Source: Hyella patelloides LEGE 07179 (GTDB taxonomy: Bacteria > Cyanobacteriota > Cyanobacteriia > Cyanobacteriales > Xenococcaceae). From it: a stretch of DNA of 64,000 bases. Below, in pieces: positions 63,506-64,000 of the stretch (position 1 is the stretch's first letter; every line of letters begins with the position of its first letter). The translations under genes and the position numbers were made by a program. Below the pieces are notes generated by a model. It did not search any database. It was not told the DNA's origin and was given only the letters and a program-made list of their open reading frames with translations. The DNA lies in assembly GCF_900659865.1 (NCBI RefSeq), contig NZ_LR213766.1:25172-89171 (forward strand), given 5' to 3'.

Positions 63506-64000
63506 TACTTTTAGTTGCGGATTTATCTTTAATTTAACCTACACAACTAAGTTATCAATTGTGGCTTAAAATCAGCTTAGAATCAGACTAAAAATAACTG
63601 ATACTAAATAGGAAAAAGAATGCGAAACATCCTGTAATATCAAATCCGTTTAGTAAAAACCCCAATAAATATTCAGTGTAGAGACGTATCATGATACGTC
63701 TCTACAAGGTTTAACGGTTTCATCTATAAACAAACTGGGTATGTAATTCGGATTTGGTATAGGGGCGAACAGCCGTTCACTCCTACTCAAGAATTAAATG
63801 TCGAGACAATTCATACATTGATTCTAAAGGTTTGGCACAATGTAGATACTTTCACTATATTCACGATACTTACTACTGACATTCCGCAGATAATTTTCTC
63901 AAGGAAATAATTAAATGAATTTGCTTGAATATAGCCTTTTATAGCAATCGCCAATCTTCAAAAACACCAAATAATATATTAGTTCTTATTCTGTTTCTAA
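63506..64000. other. Terminal intergenic region with a 30-base palindrome
   Basis: No gene is seen before the window ends. A repeat family member at 63677-63706 is listed separately; the rest is AT-rich and featureless. Confidence 0.4.
63677..63706. repeat. 30-base perfect palindrome, sister of 6319-6348
   Basis: Half-site TGTAGAGACGTATCA followed by its exact reverse complement. It differs from the half-site at 6319 (TGTAGTGACGTTCCA) at three positions. Each change is matched by a compensating change in the other arm, which keeps perfect pairing. Its right flank (63698-63721) recurs as the reverse complement at 58649-58672. Confidence 0.75.

Overview
The window is AT-rich cyanobacterial chromosome. 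Evidence: many copies of the HIP1-type octamer GCGATCGC, heptanucleotide tandem repeats such as (TAATGAG)n between genes, a group 2 sigma factor of SigC type, a DUF92/VTE6-type phytol kinase relative, a DICT-domain kinase and an FtsL-like/FtsI pair arranged as in cyanobacteria. The species cannot be named from sequence alone. No rRNA, tRNA or CRISPR array was seen.

Layout. 1-4.5 kb: a truncated membrane-protein gene, a B12-binding radical SAM protein, a flavin-type PPOX protein and an RTX calcium-binding protein. 4.7-9.3 kb: a CPA1 Na+/H+ antiporter convergent with clpB. 10.4-21.8 kb: a same-strand accessory cluster, the most unusual region. It holds a WecE/RffA-type sugar aminotransferase, an ArnC/GtrB-type polyprenyl-phosphate glycosyltransferase, a serine hydrolase, an ATP-grasp ligase, an amidohydrolase, two different Fe(II)/2-oxoglutarate oxygenases, a GH43-like beta-propeller protein, a small EmrE/ArnE-like membrane protein and an ArnT-like GT-C membrane protein. 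Together these have the parts of a pathway that makes an amino sugar on a lipid carrier, decorates it, flips it and transfers it outside the membrane. 22.1-28.4 kb (minus strand): TolC-like channel, SGNH hydrolase, AlgJ/AlgX-like protein and MBOAT acyltransferase, with two decayed copies of the AlgJ-like gene on either side of the MBOAT gene; this looks like a polysaccharide O-acetylation locus. 28.6-31.2 kb: a large FG-GAP/RTX gene broken by a one-base frameshift. 31.7-41.7 kb: ftsI and an FtsL-like gene, lipA, sigma factor, galE, a Cache-GGDEF cyclase and a methyltransferase. 41.7-50.7 kb: a tiny zinc-motif protein, sirtuin, prepilin peptidase, WcaF-type acetyltransferase, GT2, cobU, a DUF92 protein, an HDAC-like protein and a kinase without its phospho-histidine. 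51-58.6 kb: an EF-G paralogue with an altered switch II, a GGCT-like protein, a TonB-like protein, a MATE transporter and tilS. 58.6-64 kb: GST, a solitary TnpB element, a metallophosphoesterase, a stand-alone protein resembling EF-G domain IV, and a TVP38 membrane protein.

The second theme is small mobile repeats. Two coding sequences (RTX protein, ATP-grasp protein) carry in-frame inserts of 27 and 54 bases that split a HIP1 site and leave GATC at both junctions. A diverged relative lies in the TolC gene. There are also 30-base perfect palindromes of one family, a 25-base repeat shared by intergenic sites, and a GGTGGGCA/TGCCCACC palindrome found both intact and split by about 90 bases. Several genes end in heptamer repeats.
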